Assembly (NCBI GenBank): GCA_964247055.1
Contig: OZ176055.1
Location: forward strand, 4,464,001 to 4,528,000
Direction: 5' to 3'
DNA from: Paragordius varius
Lineage: Eukaryota > Nematomorpha
Length of the DNA stretch: 64,000 nucleotides
Below, piece after piece: positions 61,001-64,000 of this stretch (position 1 is its first letter; every line of letters begins with the position of its first letter). The position numbers were made by a program, and so were the translations under genes. The notes beneath the pieces were generated by a model. The model had not been told where the DNA came from and did no database searches. It saw only the letters and a program-made list of their open reading frames with translations.

Positions 61001-64000
61001 AGTGAACACTCAATTTTTAAATCGAGAAAAATATAACACTCTTGGTAAAAAAGCTTAATAAACGGAAAATTATTATTATATTATCAAAAAAATTAATAAA
61101 GTATACAGTAGCTTGTCCATGATCATTTGAGTAATTGCATACGGCCCAATTATTAAGGATACACCATCGATCTGTAGTACTACTCTTCAATTCCTTATCA
61201 GATATCGGTAAACCAGTCAAGGATTGATGAGCAGATATTTTTCGTATGTGAGACCAAAAACAACTGTCCCTTTGAGTAGCTGGCCAAACTCGTTTGTGAA
61301 GTTGGTGAAATATCAAAGTATCTTCCGACAAAATTTCAAGCACTTTCATGGATTCAAGAGTGGCTATTATAAAAATTCTTGTTATGCATATAGATTGTGT
61401 TTGTGTGAAAAATAAACACTCCCTCTTACCCTTTTTATTATGTTATGGTTGAAGTGATATATTTTTTAAAAATTCCCAGGATTGCCAATATTCTTGCTAA
61501 ATTTTTAAAAACTTTAAAATCCGGAAAAAGGCGACATTTTGGAGCGAGAAATAACTAATTTACACAAATGTTAACTACATAAACATTTATGGATAAAAAC
61601 TAAATCAAAAAAGATAAACGATGGATAATTGTGGTATCCGTAAATTATATGTTTATTTAAGGTAAATAAATTACTAATTTAGAAAAAGAGAAGAACCATT
61701 ATACTGATTAAATTTTAACAATGGGTCCTCAAAACCTTATTTCGCACTTTAACGCCGTTTATTTTAAAAAAAATTCTATGACATAGTTTATGACGGATAA
61801 TTTACAAAATATAAAATATATTAACAACGTAAAAATAAATTTTAAAAAATTAGTAAGCATTGAAAATAAAATGGTTGAATCCAGTAACCAACAAAATGAG
61901 ATAGAATAAAATAAATGTTATACAGCCACACAAACAAGAGTGACTTGATGCATTTAATTACTATTTTTGGGCATTCACAAAATCTCTCATGGTGAGTATG
62001 GAAAATATCATGCTTCGCAAAAACACACTGGTTAAAATATTTCATAATCAAAATAAAATTGTCATTAATCTTAATTTAATGCTACAATCATAAATTATAT
62101 TTTTATTTAAAGGTATTTTAAAACAGATTTTCGTACGAGTGTTTATTAATTATTTCGGGTTAATTTCCTGTTACATATTCCTTCATTATACACTATCATA
62201 AACAAAAAGAATAAAAATGATAATATGAAATCTATAAAAATTTTCACTTACTTTCCCAATCATAACGGTATTTTGGATCAAAGAAATAATGGCACATCTC
62301 CCGAGCAGTAACGCCCTAAATATTAAAAATTGCAATCCGCATAAAGTTAGATGTTTAAAAGCTGGAATGGTATATCAACTAAAACTATAGCATAGGTTTA
62401 ATTAACATGGCAAAAGCATAAAAACCACGCACTATTTCTTTTATATATTAAAATTCACCATGTTTACTAATTGGATTATAAAATGATCTCAAAATATTTA
62501 TCCCTCAAAAAAATAATAAATCCTAACCTGGACATAATGAATGGCTTTAAGGGGGTCACACACCAGCCCTTCCTCTTCAAGTTCCCTTTTAAATATTTTC
62601 ATATCCCCTTCCTGTGCTATTAATTGCCAAGCAGATATGTTCCCAATATTGATATTATTAGATATCGTATCGTTGTTTGTTGCTAAGCAAATAAACATCA
62701 TTTTATCACCAAATTAACATGCAAAACTAAAAGACCTAAACCTTAAAGTAATTTTTTATGAGCTTTTTATATGTATTATTTTTCCTTTATAATATTTAAC
62801 ATTTTTTATGTATCGTTTAAAAGATTAACTAATAGCAAATAATTACCTGTTAAATTTATATCGTTGTGCTCAACGTCAACTTGAGATATGACCAATTGAT
62901 CTTTAAACACTTGTTCAATCTATATTAAAAGGGCATAATGTTACTTTGTAATGAAAAATAAACTAGCCAAGTTTTAATTTCCAAAAATAATAATAAAAAT
63001 GGTTTTATAGTCAAGCATCAAAATATAATTAACTCAAAATACAGTTAAGAGTCTCTTTTTCTTTTTTTATAAAGGTTATAACAACTTAAATTGCAACAGG
63101 ACCTGTGAAAGCTTTAACACTCGCCTGCTCAGGGCCAATTGACAGTGATGATCGAAAAATTGCGTGGTTTGGGGATTCGAACTTTGGCACACCACAGAAA
63201 CACAGTATAAGAGTCCAGCACTCTACCAACTCTCAAATATAGTTGACTTAATTTAGTATGGAGTAACACTTATCCATATGTGGTGTGATAGTTCTAATCA
63301 ATATCCATCTTGATTGTTAATAAAATCTTATTTTCAAAAATCATGAAAAAAACCCTAAAAAACTAAAACGAAGGGTTGGCTGATGAACATTCAATACTCT
63401 CCAAAAATGATTATTAATAATAAAAAATATTAACCTCGTATGAAAGTCGGTGAGTTTTAATGTTTGGTAACGATGATAAGTTGCTCTCGACAGAACTTTC
63501 CAGATTTTTAATGGAAGGAGCATTTATAGATTGTTGTAAAGCAAATTTCTGCCTTTGGCTCAAAACCTAAAATATGCAAAAATGTTATGATAGAAAAGCT
63601 TTGTATCTTAAATCTTTACCAATAAGGTAAATTTATCGAATATATTAAAAGAAAGCCGCAATTCCTATTTTAATCAATGTTACTGAGTTTTTCCTTTAAA
63701 CACCAAGTAATAATTTTATCAAATACATAAATGTAAGCTTACATATTCCTCCTTGTCTAATTTGTCAAGCGTCGTTTCAACAGCATCGAAAAATTCATCT
63801 TCTTTAATTGAACTGTGTGGTCCTTCCTTTAAACAACAAAAATAAAGTTTTGTAAATAATTAATTAAACGAAAAGTTGATTTTGGAATTTAGTAAATTGA
63901 ATAAATGATATTTTTACAAAAATAAAGTTGCAAATAAAGTAAAATTTTTGTTATAAAAACACAGAATAAGAACCTCAAAATCTGGGCCTCCGATTCTCAG
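58055..64000 (-). CDS. CERT1: CERT ceramide transfer protein (STARD11), 3' part
   Basis: CERT moves ceramide from ER to trans-Golgi. The window holds the last nine exons (descending): 64000-63974, 63826-63743, 63566-63435, 62919-62847, 62682-62528, 62315-62252, 61363-61107, 58791-58587, 58182-58055; 1125 nt, 374 codons plus stop. Visible parts: [15 protein letters not shown], the FFAT motif (EFFDAVE) that binds VAP at the ER; THRLSYE; then the START lipid-binding domain from [20 protein letters not shown] through [101 protein letters not shown] and the family-typical C-terminus [20 protein letters not shown]. All junctions are GT-AG with agreeing phases and near gap-free alignment to CERT. 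The exception is about 30 extra residues after HCQTLV ([20 protein letters not shown]...). The PH domain and serine-repeat region lie beyond the right edge. Confidence 0.94.
59850..60960 (+). mobile_element. LINE (CR1/jockey-like) reverse-transcriptase relic
   Basis: Lies in the 2.3-kb CERT intron 61106-58792, antisense to CERT. Plus-strand fragments in order: [15 protein letters not shown] (linker upstream of RT), [60 protein letters not shown] (matches PIPKKG...DPSNYRPIS), [20 protein letters not shown] and NGIRFGF (matches LxxxQFGFRKG). It is shifted between frames and has many stops; the YADD region and tail are not recognisable. Neither end is clear, so coordinates are approximate. Confidence 0.75.
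61364..62251. other. CERT intron without recognised content
   Basis: An 888-bp GT-AG intron inside the START domain, after DWE. The reading frame 61842-62051 (minus) has no family signal. Nothing else is seen. Confidence 0.6.
63106..63236 (-). repeat. tRNA-derived SINE
   Basis: On the minus strand the head reads AGTTGGTAGAGTGCTGGACT then CTTA, a tRNA D-arm/A-box through the anticodon arm (closest by eye to tRNA-Lys). It is followed by AAAGTTCGAATCCCC, a T-arm/B-box, then a non-tRNA body (TTTTTCGATCATCACTGTCA) ending near TTAAAGCTTTC. The cloverleaf is interrupted (the anticodon side is expanded), so it is a pol-III-derived SINE, not a functional tRNA gene. It lies in the CERT intron 63434-62920. 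Other family members are at 243-341 and 25664-25733. Confidence 0.7.

Noticed and set aside
63106-63236. Functional tRNA gene on the minus strand
   Set aside because: The D-arm and T-arm are recognisable, but the sequence between them is too long and the acceptor stem does not pair; the body is repeated elsewhere, so it is a SINE.
1-64000. Prokaryotic features (operons, Shine-Dalgarno sites, CRISPR arrays, origins)
   Set aside because: Spliced metazoan genes throughout; no regularly spaced direct repeats were seen.
1-64000. LTR retroelements or virus-like elements
   Set aside because: No paired long terminal repeats, and no gag, protease, integrase, capsid or envelope signatures were recognised; the one reverse-transcriptase relic is of LINE type.

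Overview
This is an AT-rich, gene-poor stretch of an animal nuclear genome. The evidence is spliced genes with GT-AG introns, metazoan-only families (capicua, STRAD, a CERT-type ceramide transporter, the SAGA subunit Sgf11/ATXN7L3, an echinoid-like adhesion receptor), mariner, hAT and LINE relics, and a tRNA-derived SINE. A protostome, probably an arthropod or a close relative, fits the 7-Ig/2-FN3 echinoid-like receptor. I cannot name the species.

Layout, left to right. (1) 0.4-0.8 kb, minus: a BTB/POZ exon of a gene that runs off the left edge. (2) 4.0-21.6 kb, plus: a 24-exon echinoid-like receptor of about 1850 aa with its own signal-peptide exon. (3) 22.6-28.7 kb, minus: a 15-exon STRAD pseudokinase of about 817 aa, roughly 470 aa of which interrupt the C-lobe. 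(4) 28.8-31.8 kb, plus: Sgf11/ATXN7L3, head to head with STRAD, with only 51 bp between the two start codons. (5) 32.3-46.9 kb (possibly to 50 kb), minus: capicua with a complete HMG box and C1 domain. (6) 50-58 kb: intergenic, full of decayed MITE-type repeats. (7) 58.1-64.0 kb, minus: the 3' half of CERT (FFAT motif and START domain), with a LINE relic in one intron. Summed exon lengths are divisible by three in every one of these genes, which supports the exon boundaries.

The most unusual signal is a cluster of ultra-short introns around the STRAD/Sgf11 bidirectional promoter: 25, 22 and 23 nt in STRAD and 23 nt in Sgf11, all GT-AG and all within about 640 bp. Each restores the frame; in STRAD, removing them restores gap-free or nearly gap-free alignment to the conserved kinase fold. 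None is a multiple of three. Every other intron I could define in the window is about 71 nt or longer. Animal introns below about 40 nt are very rare (dicyemids are the known exception), so a bimodal intron population with promoter-proximal 22-25-nt introns deserves testing.

Functionally the genes are unrelated housekeeping and signalling genes: epithelial adhesion (echinoid-like), LKB1 activation (STRAD), H2B deubiquitination (Sgf11), RTK-regulated transcriptional repression (capicua) and ceramide transport from ER to Golgi (CERT).
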